Shown here piece after piece: positions 20,958 through 29,853 of a stretch of 64,000 nt of DNA. How positions within the stretch are numbered: the first letter of the stretch is position 1; each line of letters opens with the position of its first letter. The stretch lies in contig NZ_AKJE01000041.1 of NCBI RefSeq assembly GCF_000282495.1, positions 1-64,000 on the forward strand, written 5' to 3'. This stretch comes from Pseudomonas sp. GM79. Lineage in GTDB: Bacteria > Pseudomonadota > Gammaproteobacteria > Pseudomonadales > Pseudomonadaceae. The notes beneath the pieces were generated by a model. That model had not been told where the DNA came from. It was given only the letters and a program-made list of their open reading frames with translations, and searched no databases. The translations under genes were made by a program, and so were the position numbers.

Positions 20958-21374
20958 CTATTGGCTGAACGCACCTTCGGACAGATGGGTTTCGATGCTG
21001 ATGTCGGAAGTGGTCATCAGCTTGTGTACCGGGCAGCGGTCGGCCACGCGGTGCAACTCGTCACGCTGGGCGTCGGTGAGGACACCCTTGAGCGTGAGTT
21101 CGACGTGCAGGGCGTATTTGCCTTTCTGCTCTTCACTGTTGTCGCGCTTGACCTCAACCTCGACGCCCGTCAGCGGGATGCCCTTTTTCCTTGCATACAT
21201 TTTCAGCGTCAGGGCCTTACAGGCACCCAGTGCTGCGTCGAAGTAGTCGTGTGGTTCAGGTGCCGTGCCTTCGCCGCCAGAGGTTTTCGGCACATCGGCA
21301 AAGAGTTCGTGATCATCGATCTGGACGCTGTGACGAAAACCTTCGGCGGAGACGGTGTTGACGGTAACAGTCAT
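20958..21374 (-). CDS. OsmC family peroxidase-like protein
   Basis: 138 residues from ATG 21374 (GAGG ribosome site on the minus strand at a good distance). The two Cys residues that define the OsmC/Ohr thiol-peroxidase fold are present: one in ALGACKALTLKMYARKKG and one in VADRCPVHKLM. Expected to reduce organic hydroperoxides or peroxide using this Cys pair. The composition fits the YhfA/OsmC branch more than Ohr. Probably cotranscribed with the pirin gene downstream, which would place two oxidative-stress-linked proteins together. Confidence 0.88.
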   Translation of the reverse strand: MTVTVNTVSAEGFRHSVQIDDHELFADVPKTSGGEGTAPEPHDYFDAALGACKALTLKMYARKKGIPLTGVEVEVKRDNSEEQKGKYALHVELTLKGVLTDAQRDELHRVADRCPVHKLMTTSDISIETHLSEGAFSQ

Positions 21375-21492
21375 AAGAAACCTCGCAGACATTGGGAAAA
21401 GTCATTCGATCAAAAAAGACCCTGAAGTTATAGAGCATCCCTTCAAATTCGCGTTCCACTTTCTTGCCAGGCGATTTGACTAAAACGCAGTA

Positions 21493-21601
21493 CCTGTAGG
21501 AGCGAGCGGTGCGGCGATCCGACTTGCCCGCGAAGAATGCACCGCGGTTTTTCAGGCATTACGCGTCATCGTTCTTCGCAGGCAAGCCTCGCTCCTACAG
21601 G
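21493..21601. repeat. Paired REP-type inverted repeat, TGTAGGAGCGAG class
   Basis: CCTGTAGGAGCGAGC at the left and GCTCCTACAGG at the right end, with inner CCCGCGAAGAA/TTCTTCGC(A)GG pairing. It lies in the 301-bp divergent gap between the OsmC and DUF3859 genes, which otherwise shows only promoter-type sequence. Confidence 0.75.
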
Positions 21602-21675
21602 ATTTCACTGAACTTGTCATCGTCCTGTCACCCCGGCGTCATACCCTCGCGCTCATCTCAATCAAGGAGCGCACC

Positions 21676-22140
21676 ATGCACCTCACCCGTTTAACCGCCC
21701 TGGCCACAATGATGTTTGTCAGTGGTCTGGCCAGTGCCGAAGTCCGCGTCGAAGGCCCAGTGGAATACGGCGTGTTCGCTGGCCCCAAAGCCGAACTGCA
21801 ATCGGGCGAGCGAGTTTTGCGCCGCAGCAATGAACAGATCCAGCAAACCGAAATCGTCCCCGCCAAACTCGGCACCAAGTTTGGTATGCGCTACCAGTTG
21901 GCCGGCAAGGTCGCCGAAGACCAGCCGCTGACGTTGCTCTATTTCACGCCGGGCATCCGTACTCCGGATGGCGTGCGTCACGACAAACTGGAAGTCACTC
22001 AAAAACTGGTACCCGGTGCTCCGCAGGACCTGATGGCCTTCGAGTTCACCGAAAGCCATGAAGTCGTTCCCGGTGAATGGCGCTTCATGGTGTTCCAGGG
22101 CGACCGTCTGCTGGCCCAGCAACGCTTTACCGTGCGCTGA
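21676..22140 (+). CDS. Exported DUF3859 family protein
   Basis: 154 residues with a cleavable signal peptide (cleavage likely after GLASA, about residue 21), so periplasmic. The remainder is predicted mostly beta (EVRVEGPVEYGVF, FGMRYQLAG, WRFMVFQGDRLLAQQRF), as expected for the Ig-like DUF3859 domain. Function unknown. Monocistronic, with a good ribosome site (AAGGAG at 21664-21669). It converges on the DUF3108 gene across a terminator. Confidence 0.8.
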   Translation: MHLTRLTALATMMFVSGLASAEVRVEGPVEYGVFAGPKAELQSGERVLRRSNEQIQQTEIVPAKLGTKFGMRYQLAGKVAEDQPLTLLYFTPGIRTPDGVRHDKLEVTQKLVPGAPQDLMAFEFTESHEVVPGEWRFMVFQGDRLLAQQRFTVR

Positions 22141-22168
22141 TCGCGCTCGCCCAACCAAATGCAAGACG

Positions 22169-22198
22169 AAAAAAAGCCCCGCGTTTGCGGGGCCTTCA
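22169..22198 (-). terminator. Terminator of the purMN-DUF3108 operon
   Basis: On the minus strand GCCCCGC and GCGGGGC form a stem followed by at least seven T residues. It may also serve the convergent DUF3859 gene. Confidence 0.85.
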
Positions 22199-22210
22199 TG
22201 TCGTTGCGAA

Positions 22211-22924
22211 TCAGCTGCCTTTGACCGTCTTGCCGTTGACCGTACCGTCGAGGAGCATGATGTTGTACTCCTTGCCGTCGGTTTCGACCTGTTGCAAACG
22301 AACCAGCAGGTAATCCCAGTCCTTGGCGAACCACAGCACGGTGATGCGCTTGCTTTGTGTCGGGTCGCGCACGCGCTCGACCTTGATTGCATCGATCTGG
22401 CCAGCCTTGGTGTCGACCTTCTCCGAACCCAGCACGCGGAAGTCATAGGTATCGACTTCGCCATCGTCGACGACCTGATAGCTCATGCTTTTCTTGCCGG
22501 CGGCCACGTCATGCTGCAGGGCGAGCTGATAAGTGGATTTATCGACCATGCCGCGGTTCAGCGGGATCTTGACCGCGTCGCCGCGATCGGTGCCGGTGAC
22601 CATTTTGGTGGTCCAGTCGAAGTCCAGGTCGGCTTTCTTGGCTTTGCCCAGACCGCCACGTTCGAAGTGGTAGGACTGCGGCAGCAGGGTGTCCTTGTCC
22701 AGGGTCAGGGTGCTTTCTTCGGTCAGGCTGGCGATCATCATCGACGCCTTGAAGCTGAGTTTCCAGACGCCGTTGGCGCCCTTGGTCAGGCTGCGTTCGG
22801 CGGTGCCGCTCATGGGCAACTGCTTCCAGTCGGCGGTGTAGCTGGCGGAGAAAGGTTGTAGGTCTGCGGCCTGCGCAAACGGCAGGGCGAGCAGAGCGCA
22901 AGCGAAGAGCAGGGCGCGACGCAT
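22211..22924 (-). CDS. Exported DUF3108 family protein
   Basis: 237 residues, signal peptide with likely cleavage after FAQA (about residue 19), therefore periplasmic. The sequence has the DUF3108 pattern: FSASYTADWKQLPMSGTAERS at the N-terminus and WFAKDWDYLLVRLQQVETDGKEY near the C-terminus; largely beta, resembling lipid-carrier-like folds. The family is often found beside purN in pseudomonads. It starts 8 nt after purN and shares the operon terminator. Function unknown. Confidence 0.82.
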   Translation of the reverse strand: MRRALLFACALLALPFAQAADLQPFSASYTADWKQLPMSGTAERSLTKGANGVWKLSFKASMMIASLTEESTLTLDKDTLLPQSYHFERGGLGKAKKADLDFDWTTKMVTGTDRGDAVKIPLNRGMVDKSTYQLALQHDVAAGKKSMSYQVVDDGEVDTYDFRVLGSEKVDTKAGQIDAIKVERVRDPTQSKRITVLWFAKDWDYLLVRLQQVETDGKEYNIMLLDGTVNGKTVKGS

Positions 22925-22932
22925 AAAATCTC

Positions 22933-23583
22933 CTAGGTTCGAATCAAGTGGCCGCTGGCCGCGAGTAACTGTCCATCCAGTAAAGCACCTTGTTCACCGA
23001 GTGATAAACGACCTTCGGCAAACCAGCGTACGGCCATCGGGTAGATCAGGTGTTCCTGGGTATGGACTCGCTGCGCCAGACTCTGCGGCGAATCGTGCAA
23101 CTCTACCGGTATTACTGCCTGTACGACCAGTGGTCCGCCATCGAGTTCCTCGGTGACGAAGTGCACGGAACAGCCGTGTTCAGTGTCGCCGGCTTCCAGC
23201 GCGCGCTGATGGGTGTGTAACCCTTTGTATTTGGGTAGCAGCGAGGGATGGATGTTGAGCAGGCGACCCGCGTAGTGGCGCACGAAGTCAGCGCTGAGAA
23301 TGCGCATGAAGCCGGCCAGTACCACGAGTTTGGGGTTGAAGGCGTCGATCTGTTCGATCAGCGCGGCATCGAAGGCCTCGCGACCTTCGAAAGCCTTGTG
23401 ATCCAGGGTGCGGGTGTCGATACCCGCGTCCCTGGCGCGTTGCAGGCCGTAGGCGTCGGCGCGGTTGGAAATCACCGCAGCGATGCGGGCCGGGCTGTCG
23501 CCGGTCCGCGTGCTGTCGATCAAGGCCTGCAAGTTACTGCCGGTGCCGGACAACAGCACCACCACATCACAGGTCTGGGACAT
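22933..23583 (-). CDS. purN: Phosphoribosylglycinamide formyltransferase
   Basis: Third step of de novo purine synthesis: adds a formyl group from 10-formyl-THF to GAR. 216 residues. GAR-binding VLLSGTGSNLQALID at the N-terminus; the catalytic Asn/His pair in NIHPSLLPKYKGLHTHQ; the Asp partner in VTEELDGGPLVVQ. ATG 23583 shares one base with the purM stop (TGATG), so PurM and PurN, consecutive users of related substrates, are translationally coupled. Confidence 0.97.
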   Translation of the reverse strand: MSQTCDVVVLLSGTGSNLQALIDSTRTGDSPARIAAVISNRADAYGLQRARDAGIDTRTLDHKAFEGREAFDAALIEQIDAFNPKLVVLAGFMRILSADFVRHYAGRLLNIHPSLLPKYKGLHTHQRALEAGDTEHGCSVHFVTEELDGGPLVVQAVIPVELHDSPQSLAQRVHTQEHLIYPMAVRWFAEGRLSLGEQGALLDGQLLAASGHLIRT

Positions 23584-24641
23584 CAATGAGCCTTGAGGTT
23601 CTTCAGTTCAACCTGGGCCGCGCCTTCGGCAGCGGTAGCGATCTGACCGATGACCCAAGGCTGCTCGCCAGCTTCACGCAATACGTTCAGCGCAGTTTCA
23701 ACGTGCTCCTGGCTAACGCAGATAACCATGCCGACGCCGCAGTTCAACACGCGATGCATTTCGTTTTCGTCGACGTTGCCTTTCTCTTGCAACCAGTCGA
23801 ACACGGCAGGGCGAGTCCAGCTTGCAACGTCAACCACCGCTTGTGCGCCTTTTGGCAGAACGCGCGGGATGTTGTCCAGCAGGCCACCACCGGTGATGTG
23901 GGCCATGGCTTTGACGGCGCCGGTTTCCTTGATCAGCTTGAGCAGTGGCTTCACGTAGATGCGGGTCGGGGCCATCAGCAGGTCGGTCAGCGGTTTGCCG
24001 TCGAGCTGGATGTTTTCGATGTCTGCACCGGACACTTCGATGATCTTGCGGATCAGCGAGTAGCCGTTGGAGTGCGGGCCGGAAGACGGCAGGGCGAGCA
24101 GGGCATCGCCGGCAGCGACTTTGGAACCGTCGATGATTTCGGACTTTTCCACGACGCCGACGCAGAAGCCGGCCAGGTCGTAGTCTTCGCCTTCGTACAT
24201 GCCAGGCATTTCAGCGGTTTCGCCGCCGACCAGGGAGCAGCCGGACAGTTCACAGCCAGCGCCGATGCCGGTCACGACCTGGGTCGCGGTTTCGACGTTC
24301 AGTTTGCCGGTGGCGTAGTAGTCGAGGAAGAACAGCGGCTCGGCGCCGCAGACCACCAGGTCGTTCACGCACATGGCAACCAGGTCGATGCCGATGCTGT
24401 CGTGCTTGTTCAGGTTCAGCGCCAGGCGCAGTTTGGTGCCGACGCCGTCAGTGCCCGAGACCAGTACCGGTTGCTTGTAACCGGCCGGGATTTCGCAGAG
24501 GGCGCCGAAACCGCCCAGGCCGCCCATGACTTCCGGGCGCGCAGTGCGCTTGGCGACGCTCTTGATGCGTTCGACCAATGCTTCACCGGCGTCGATGTCT
24601 ACACCGGCGTCCTTGTAGCTCAGGGAGGGTTGCTTGCTCAT
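23583..24641 (-). CDS. purM: Phosphoribosylformylglycinamidine cyclo-ligase (AIR synthetase)
   Basis: Fifth step of purine synthesis: ATP-dependent ring closure of FGAM to AIR. 352 residues from ATG 24641 ([19 protein letters not shown]), the usual family start; the frame is open further upstream without conservation. Motifs: GTDGVGTKL near residue 62, [12 protein letters not shown], and the late [15 protein letters not shown]. First gene of purM-purN-DUF3108. The 389-bp gap to the divergent DUF2066 gene has no gene and presumably holds both promoters; a PurR-like operator was not identified. Confidence 0.97.
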   Translation of the reverse strand: MSKQPSLSYKDAGVDIDAGEALVERIKSVAKRTARPEVMGGLGGFGALCEIPAGYKQPVLVSGTDGVGTKLRLALNLNKHDSIGIDLVAMCVNDLVVCGAEPLFFLDYYATGKLNVETATQVVTGIGAGCELSGCSLVGGETAEMPGMYEGEDYDLAGFCVGVVEKSEIIDGSKVAAGDALLALPSSGPHSNGYSLIRKIIEVSGADIENIQLDGKPLTDLLMAPTRIYVKPLLKLIKETGAVKAMAHITGGGLLDNIPRVLPKGAQAVVDVASWTRPAVFDWLQEKGNVDENEMHRVLNCGVGMVICVSQEHVETALNVLREAGEQPWVIGQIATAAEGAAQVELKNLKAH

Positions 24642-25030
24642 GATCCAGGCCTTTAGGGGGGATTCAGGGGTAACGACCGAGTCCAGTGGGGCCACTGAAG
24701 CTGGCGAAGGGCAATTGCCGTACGCGAATTTCAGGGTGCCCGGCTGTTGCCGGTCTGCGAAGGCGCGCGATTTTATCAGGCTTGAGGGGCAGCGGCCATC
24801 CTCGTGCCGACGGGCAGGGGCATATCGCGTTAAAAAAACCCATATTGCCCGTGTTGGTGGCGTCCCGGATGGCTGTATAAGGTATCGACGTTAACCGTCT
24901 ATCGTTATGACAGTGCGAAAACTTACCGGGATCGGGTGAATGTTTTGCTTGAGCGTGTGGTCAACAGACCCTTGGTTCAATCATCTTCACGCGGTCTGTT
25001 CCAGCCGCTCTTGTCGTCAGGAATCTTTTT

Positions 25031-26089
25031 ATGCGTTTTCTTAAATTCTTGTTCGTGGGCTGTTTAACCATGGTCAGCCTGACCGGTCATGCCGAAACCG
25101 TCAAAGGCCTCTATCAAGTACGCGAGCCTGTCAGCAGCCAGACACCGGAGGAGCGCGATCAGGCGACTCAGCGGGCGCTGGATACGTTGGTGTTGCGTCT
25201 GACTGGCGACCCCAAGGCGGCGCAGAGCCCGGGGTTGGCGACCGTGCGCAAAGACCCTCAGCAGATCATCAGTCAGTTCGGTTATGAGGCCGGGCCACCG
25301 CAAGTGCTGAAAGTCGATTTCGACCCGGCCACCACCGAACAGGCCTTGCGGCGTGCCGGGTTGGCCGTATGGGGTGCCAATCGGCCGTCGATCCTCGGCT
25401 GGTGGTTGAACGATTCCACTGAAGGTTCGAGCCTGGTCGGCGATGGCCAGGCCAGCGCCACGCCACTGCTTCGAGCGGCGCAACATCGTGGTCTGCCGCT
25501 GCGTTTGCCGCTGGCGGACCTGGACGAGCAGATTGTCGCCACTGCGCCGAATCTGGAAAGTGCAGACCCGGCGCCGTTGCGTGACGCATCCGACCGTTAC
25601 AATGCCGACGCTTTGCTGGCGGTGCATGCCCGTGAAGAGGGTGGCCAATGGCAAGCCAAGTGGCGTTTATGGTTGGGCGATCAGAAAGAAGCCGGTAGCG
25701 TGCAGGGCGCCGATACCGCTGCGCTGGCCGATGCGGTGATGCTGGCTGTCAGTCAACGCCTGGCGCCGCGTTTTGCCGCCAAACCGGGTGCCTCGAGCGA
25801 GCAATTGCTGGAAGTGCAGGGAATGAGCCTGGAGCGTTATGCGACGCTCGGGCGTTTGCTGGAGCCTTTTGGCGCACGCCTGCAAAGTGTCGACGGCGAC
25901 CGCGTGCTTTATCGGGTCAACGGCAGCCCCGATCAGCTGCGGGCGCAGTTGTCCTTGGGCAGGTTGCAGGAAATTCCGGCCGGTGAGGCGCAGGCTCCGA
26001 CGGCGCCTGTTCAGCCCGTGGCGGCTGGCTCGACACCGGCCGTAGCGCCAGCCCCGGCACCGACACCACAGTTACGTTTTCGCTGGTAG
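25031..26089 (+). CDS. Exported DUF2066 family protein
   Basis: 352 residues with a signal peptide (cleavage likely after GHA, about residue 21). The N-terminal third has the DUF2066 pattern: GLYQVREPVSSQTPEERDQATQ, split by family convention, then ALDTLVLRLTGD. The C-terminal 40 residues are a low-complexity Ala/Pro linker ending in QLRFRW. The family is common in gammaproteobacteria between purM and hda and has no known function. It is followed 30 nt later by the AI-2E family transporter, so the two are likely cotranscribed. Confidence 0.82.
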   Translation: MRFLKFLFVGCLTMVSLTGHAETVKGLYQVREPVSSQTPEERDQATQRALDTLVLRLTGDPKAAQSPGLATVRKDPQQIISQFGYEAGPPQVLKVDFDPATTEQALRRAGLAVWGANRPSILGWWLNDSTEGSSLVGDGQASATPLLRAAQHRGLPLRLPLADLDEQIVATAPNLESADPAPLRDASDRYNADALLAVHAREEGGQWQAKWRLWLGDQKEAGSVQGADTAALADAVMLAVSQRLAPRFAAKPGASSEQLLEVQGMSLERYATLGRLLEPFGARLQSVDGDRVLYRVNGSPDQLRAQLSLGRLQEIPAGEAQAPTAPVQPVAAGSTPAVAPAPAPTPQLRFRW

Positions 26090-26119
26090 TTTTTCTTTAT
26101 ATAGAGGCAGGAGTGGTAC

Positions 26120-27193
26120 ATGGCCGATACACGGCGTTGGTTCTGGCTCGGTGGGGTGGTCCTGCTTTGCGCGTTTGTTTACCTGTTGCACCCGATCCTG
26201 ACGCCTTTTTTGGTGGCGCTGTTGCTGGCTTATCTGTTCGACCCGCTGGTGGATCGGCTGGAAAAGTACGGCCTTTCACGGACCTGGGGCGTGGTGGCGG
26301 TGTTTGCCTTGTTCACATTGCTCGTCACCGCGTTGCTGTTGGTGTTGGTGCCGATGCTCGCCAAGCAACTGTTTCGCTTGTATGAACTGGCGCCGCAAAT
26401 GCTCGACTGGTTGCAGCACACCGCCGTGCCGTGGGCGCAATCGAAGATGGGGTTGTCGGACGGTTTCTGGAGGTTCGACAAGCTCAAGGCGGCGTTCAGC
26501 GAGCACATGGGCCAGACCACCGACGTTGTCGGCGTGGTGCTGAGTCAGGCGACGGCTTCAGGTCTTGCACTGATCGGCTGGCTGGCCAATCTGGTGCTGA
26601 TTCCGGTGGTGAGTTTTTATCTGCTGCGCGACTGGGATCTGATGATGGCCAAGATCCGCAGCCTGCTGCCGCGTGATCGTGAAGAGCGCGTGATGTCCCT
26701 GGCGGGAGAATGCCATGAGGTACTCGGGGCGTTCGTGCGCGGGCAGTTGCTGGTGATGCTGGCGCTGGGCGTGATCTATGCCGCAGGCTTGATGATCGTC
26801 GGGCTGGAACTGGGGCTGTTGATTGGTCTGATTGCCGGGTTGGCGGCGATCGTGCCGTACATGGGGTTCGTCATCGGGATTGGTGCGGCATTGATTGCCG
26901 GTCTGTTCCAGTTCGGTGGCGATTTGTATCCCATGATCGGTATTGTCGCGGTGTTCATGGTCGGCCAGGCGCTGGAAGGCATGGTCCTGACACCATTGCT
27001 GGTGGGAGACCGGATCGGCCTGCACCCGGTGGCGGTCATCTTCGCGATCCTGGCCGGCGGCGAGCTGTTTGGTTTTACCGGTGTGTTGTTGGCATTGCCG
27101 GTGGCGGCGGTGATCATGGTGCTGGTGCGTCACGTACACGATTTGTATAAGGACTCGGATATCTACGGCGGTGTCGAAGAATCCGAGGTGTAA
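26120..27193 (+). CDS. AI-2E family transporter (PerM-like)
   Basis: 357 residues, about eight transmembrane segments in the arrangement of the AI-2E exporter family. Conserved pieces: LHPILTPFLVALLLAYLFDP, VPMLAKQLFRLY, and late PYMGFVIGIG and HPVAVIFAILAGGELFGFTG. Despite the family name, members transport different things (sodium/proton exchange and peptides have been reported), so autoinducer export is not claimed. ATG 26120 follows GGCAGGAG. The 230-bp gap to hda has no gene. Confidence 0.85.
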   Translation: MADTRRWFWLGGVVLLCAFVYLLHPILTPFLVALLLAYLFDPLVDRLEKYGLSRTWGVVAVFALFTLLVTALLLVLVPMLAKQLFRLYELAPQMLDWLQHTAVPWAQSKMGLSDGFWRFDKLKAAFSEHMGQTTDVVGVVLSQATASGLALIGWLANLVLIPVVSFYLLRDWDLMMAKIRSLLPRDREERVMSLAGECHEVLGAFVRGQLLVMLALGVIYAAGLMIVGLELGLLIGLIAGLAAIVPYMGFVIGIGAALIAGLFQFGGDLYPMIGIVAVFMVGQALEGMVLTPLLVGDRIGLHPVAVIFAILAGGELFGFTGVLLALPVAAVIMVLVRHVHDLYKDSDIYGGVEESEV

Positions 27194-27423
27194 GGTTTTT
27201 TGATCGCTCGTAGCGGGCAGTCTGGTTGCGTGCCAGGTTTGCCCGTCTCCCTTGTGTGGCTGTCACATGCACCGCCAAAGAAACTGTCAAAAAACCAGTG
27301 TGTTAACGCAAACCTTTGATTTTGCTTGTGGTCTGTCGCATTGTGCGGCCAGCCCCACGGGTATAAACTTCGCAAACTTTACACAGAGGCCACTAACGGT
27401 TCCTTTGGAACTGTTCAGTCAGC

Positions 27424-28128
27424 ATGAAACCGATTCAGCTGCCCCTAGGTGTGCGTCTGCGTGATGACGCTACCTTTATCAATTACTACCCAGGCGCCAA
27501 TGCCGCTGCACTCGGCTATGTCGAGCGGCTCTGCGAAGCCGACGCTGGCTGGACGGAAAGCCTGATTTACCTCTGGGGCAAGGACGGGGTAGGGCGCACG
27601 CATTTGTTGCAGGCGGCGTGTCTGCGCTTCGAACAACTGGGGGAGCCGGCGGTGTACCTGCCGTTGGCCGAGTTGTTGGACCGCGGCATTGAAATCCTCG
27701 ATAACCTCGAACAATACGAACTGGTCTGTCTGGACGATCTGCAGGCAGTCGCTGGCAAGGCGGATTGGGAAGAGGCGCTGTTTCATCTATTCAATCGCTT
27801 GCGTGACAGCGGCCGGCGTCTGCTGATCGCCGCCTCGACGTCCCCGCGTGAACTGCCGGTGAAGCTGGCAGACCTCAAGTCGCGGCTGACGCTGGCACTC
27901 ATCTTCCAGATGCGTCCACTCTCTGATGAAGACAAACTGCGTGCCTTGCAGTTGCGCGCATCCCGTCGTGGTCTGCACCTGACCGACGAAGTCGGGCATT
28001 TTATCTTGACCCGTGGGACCCGCAGCATGAGTGCGCTTTTCGAGCTGCTTGAACGTCTCGATCAGGCCTCCCTTCAAGCTCAGCGCAAGCTGACAATCCC
28101 GTTCCTGAAAGAAACGCTGGGTTGGTAA
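27424..28128 (+). CDS. hda: DnaA regulatory inactivator Hda
   Basis: AAA+ protein that, bound to the DNA-loaded sliding clamp, stimulates ATP hydrolysis by DnaA and so limits re-initiation. 234 residues. The N-terminal clamp-binding motif is visible as IQLPLGV at residues 3-9. Walker A reads WGKDGVGRTH (near residue 53), Walker B is VCLDDLQ, and the sensor-type Arg lies in the RGTRSMSALFELLERLD segment near the end. It lacks the DNA-binding domain IV of DnaA, as expected. The 220-bp gap after it shows no clear terminator. Confidence 0.95.
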   Translation: MKPIQLPLGVRLRDDATFINYYPGANAAALGYVERLCEADAGWTESLIYLWGKDGVGRTHLLQAACLRFEQLGEPAVYLPLAELLDRGIEILDNLEQYELVCLDDLQAVAGKADWEEALFHLFNRLRDSGRRLLIAASTSPRELPVKLADLKSRLTLALIFQMRPLSDEDKLRALQLRASRRGLHLTDEVGHFILTRGTRSMSALFELLERLDQASLQAQRKLTIPFLKETLGW

Positions 28129-28354
28129 AAAACTGATCAAGCCCAGGTTTTACGCAGGTTTCGGCATATTCCAGGCGTCAACAAACCCGCTTTCCTGCAA
28201 GAGGGCAGGCTGCGCAAAGGTTCAAAATGGGCTTAAGCGCTTAGATGTAAACGAGAAACCGAAAAGTCACATACAGATCGATTGAATTTGCAAATGAGGT
28301 CGATAGCGGGCATAGTCGCGGCTTCTTTAGAAACTTTCAGCCACGGTCGTGCCC

Positions 28355-28993
28355 ATGCTAAATCGCTTCGCACCCCTCGTGCCTCTCGCACTCGTCACCC
28401 TGTTGTTCGGTTGCGCTGCCCACTCTCCAGTGTCCCAGCAAGAGCCAAAACAGCAGGTTTCAAATTCAGTTACCGCGCAGTCTTCTTCCGTTCTTTTCCA
28501 GGAAGAGCTAGCCACCGATAAAGAACTGGCAGACTTCGCCGGCGGCAAGTCTTACCAGCTTCCGGTTCTCGCCGACAGCATCCTCGAACGTGGCATGTCC
28601 CTGATCGGTACCCGTTACCGTTTCGGCGGCACCTCCGAGGCCGGCTTCGACTGCAGCGGCTTCATCGGTTATCTGTTTCGTGAAGAGGCCGGCATGAACC
28701 TGCCGCGCTCCACCCGCGAAATGATCAATGTTGACGCTCCTCTGGTTGCTCGCAGCGCCCTCAAACCGGGTGACCTGCTGTTCTTCGCCACCAATGGTCG
28801 TCGCGGTCGTGTCAGTCACGCCGGGATCTACCTGGGTGACAACCAGTTCATCCACTCCAGCAGCCGCAAAAGCGGTGGTGTCCGGATTGATAGTCTGGGC
28901 GATAGCTACTGGAGCAAAACCTTCATCGAAGCCAAGCGCGCACTCGCGATGGCGCCGACTGCGGCCCCGGCTATCGTCACGGCACGCAAGTAA
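28355..28993 (+). CDS. NlpC/P60 family peptidoglycan endopeptidase, lipoprotein
   Basis: 212 residues from ATG 28355 (an in-frame GTG at 28349 would add two). Signal peptide with lipobox LLFGC (Cys at residue 20), then about 50 low-complexity residues and an NlpC/P60 domain. The catalytic Cys is in FDCSGFIGYLF, the His in VSHAGIYLG, and a second His in QFIHSS. Expected to cut peptidoglycan cross-links in the periplasm, like MepS/Spr. The adjacent gene at 29159 encodes a close relative; a terminator separates them. Confidence 0.9.
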   Translation: MLNRFAPLVPLALVTLLFGCAAHSPVSQQEPKQQVSNSVTAQSSSVLFQEELATDKELADFAGGKSYQLPVLADSILERGMSLIGTRYRFGGTSEAGFDCSGFIGYLFREEAGMNLPRSTREMINVDAPLVARSALKPGDLLFFATNGRRGRVSHAGIYLGDNQFIHSSSRKSGGVRIDSLGDSYWSKTFIEAKRALAMAPTAAPAIVTARK

Positions 28994-29075
28994 GCGGACA
29001 GTTTGTAAGGCGAACTTAAAGTCTTACTTGAAGTTTGCCGCGTAGCCGCTAGAATCCTGATCTATTATTGATGGC

Positions 29076-29110
29076 AAACCGCCTGCGTTCTGCGCAGGCG
29101 GTTTTCTTTT
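29076..29110 (+). terminator. Rho-independent terminator after the first NlpC/P60 gene
   Basis: AAACCGCCTGCG and CGCAGGCGGTTT pair across a TTCTG-type loop, followed by a T-rich run, 83 nt after the stop codon. Confidence 0.9.
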
Positions 29111-29158
29111 CTGCCTTTTCGGTGGAAAAAGCCGCAGCCAGATCAGGATGTTCTGTTT

Positions 29159-29695
29159 ATGACGATGTCGGCCCGCCTCACACTCATATTCTTCGCAGTG
29201 CTGCTCAGCGCCTGCGCCAGCCGTACACCGCCACCTGCGCCGGTGGTCCGCGCTCCGATTGTTTTCGGTCCTTCCCAAGCCTTTTCCCCTGCGGCAGAAG
29301 ACGTGCTGTTTCGCGCGCTGGGCCTGGTGGGAACACCTTATCGCTGGGGCGGCAACACGCCGGATTCCGGATTCGATTGCAGCGGTCTGATCGGTTACGT
29401 TTATCGCGATGTCGCCGGCATTTCCTTGCCGCGCTCCACCCGCGAGATGATCGGCATGCAAGCCCCCAGTGTCGGCAAGGAAGGCCTGCAAACTGGCGAC
29501 CTGATTTTCTTCGCCACCAATGGCGGCTCCCAGGTCAGCCACGCCGGTATCTACGTCGGCGAAGGCCGCTTCGTCCACGCGCCAGCCACGGGCGGCACGG
29601 TCAAGCTGGACAGCTTGTCCAAGGCTTACTGGCAGAAAGCGTACCTGAGCGCCAAGCGCGTCTTGCAACCTGAGCATTTGGCACATAATCCGTAG
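29159..29695 (+). CDS. NlpC/P60 family peptidoglycan endopeptidase, second copy
   Basis: 178 residues. Lipobox LLSAC (Cys near residue 19), a short Pro-rich spacer, then the catalytic domain: YRWGGNTPDSG, FDCSGLIGYVY, LPRSTREMIGM, VSHAGIYVGEGRFVHAP. Cys/His/His are all present. Most of the domain reads the same as the upstream gene (for example LPRSTREMI and FFATNG), so the two are a tandem duplication that has since diverged in linker length and promoter. ATG 29159 or 29165 could be used. Confidence 0.9.
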   Translation: MTMSARLTLIFFAVLLSACASRTPPPAPVVRAPIVFGPSQAFSPAAEDVLFRALGLVGTPYRWGGNTPDSGFDCSGLIGYVYRDVAGISLPRSTREMIGMQAPSVGKEGLQTGDLIFFATNGGSQVSHAGIYVGEGRFVHAPATGGTVKLDSLSKAYWQKAYLSAKRVLQPEHLAHNP

Positions 29696-29736
29696 GTTGT
29701 CATAGCCGCTCGCACGCTCTGTCGTAACGCTGATCC

Positions 29737-29830
29737 CCTGTGGGAGCGGGCTTGCCCGCGATGACGCCGGCACATTCAACATCGATGTAGTCTGGGCTTT
29801 CGCTATCGCGGGCAAGCCCGCTCCCACAGG
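29737..29830. repeat. Paired REP-type inverted repeat, GGGAGCGGGCTTGCCCGCGA class
   Basis: CCTGTGGGAGCGGGCTTGCC and its inverted copy enclose about 45 nt. Sits between the convergent NlpC/P60 and sugar-dehydrogenase genes. Confidence 0.85.
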
Positions 29831-29853
29831 GTTTTCGTCTTGCAGTAATCACA

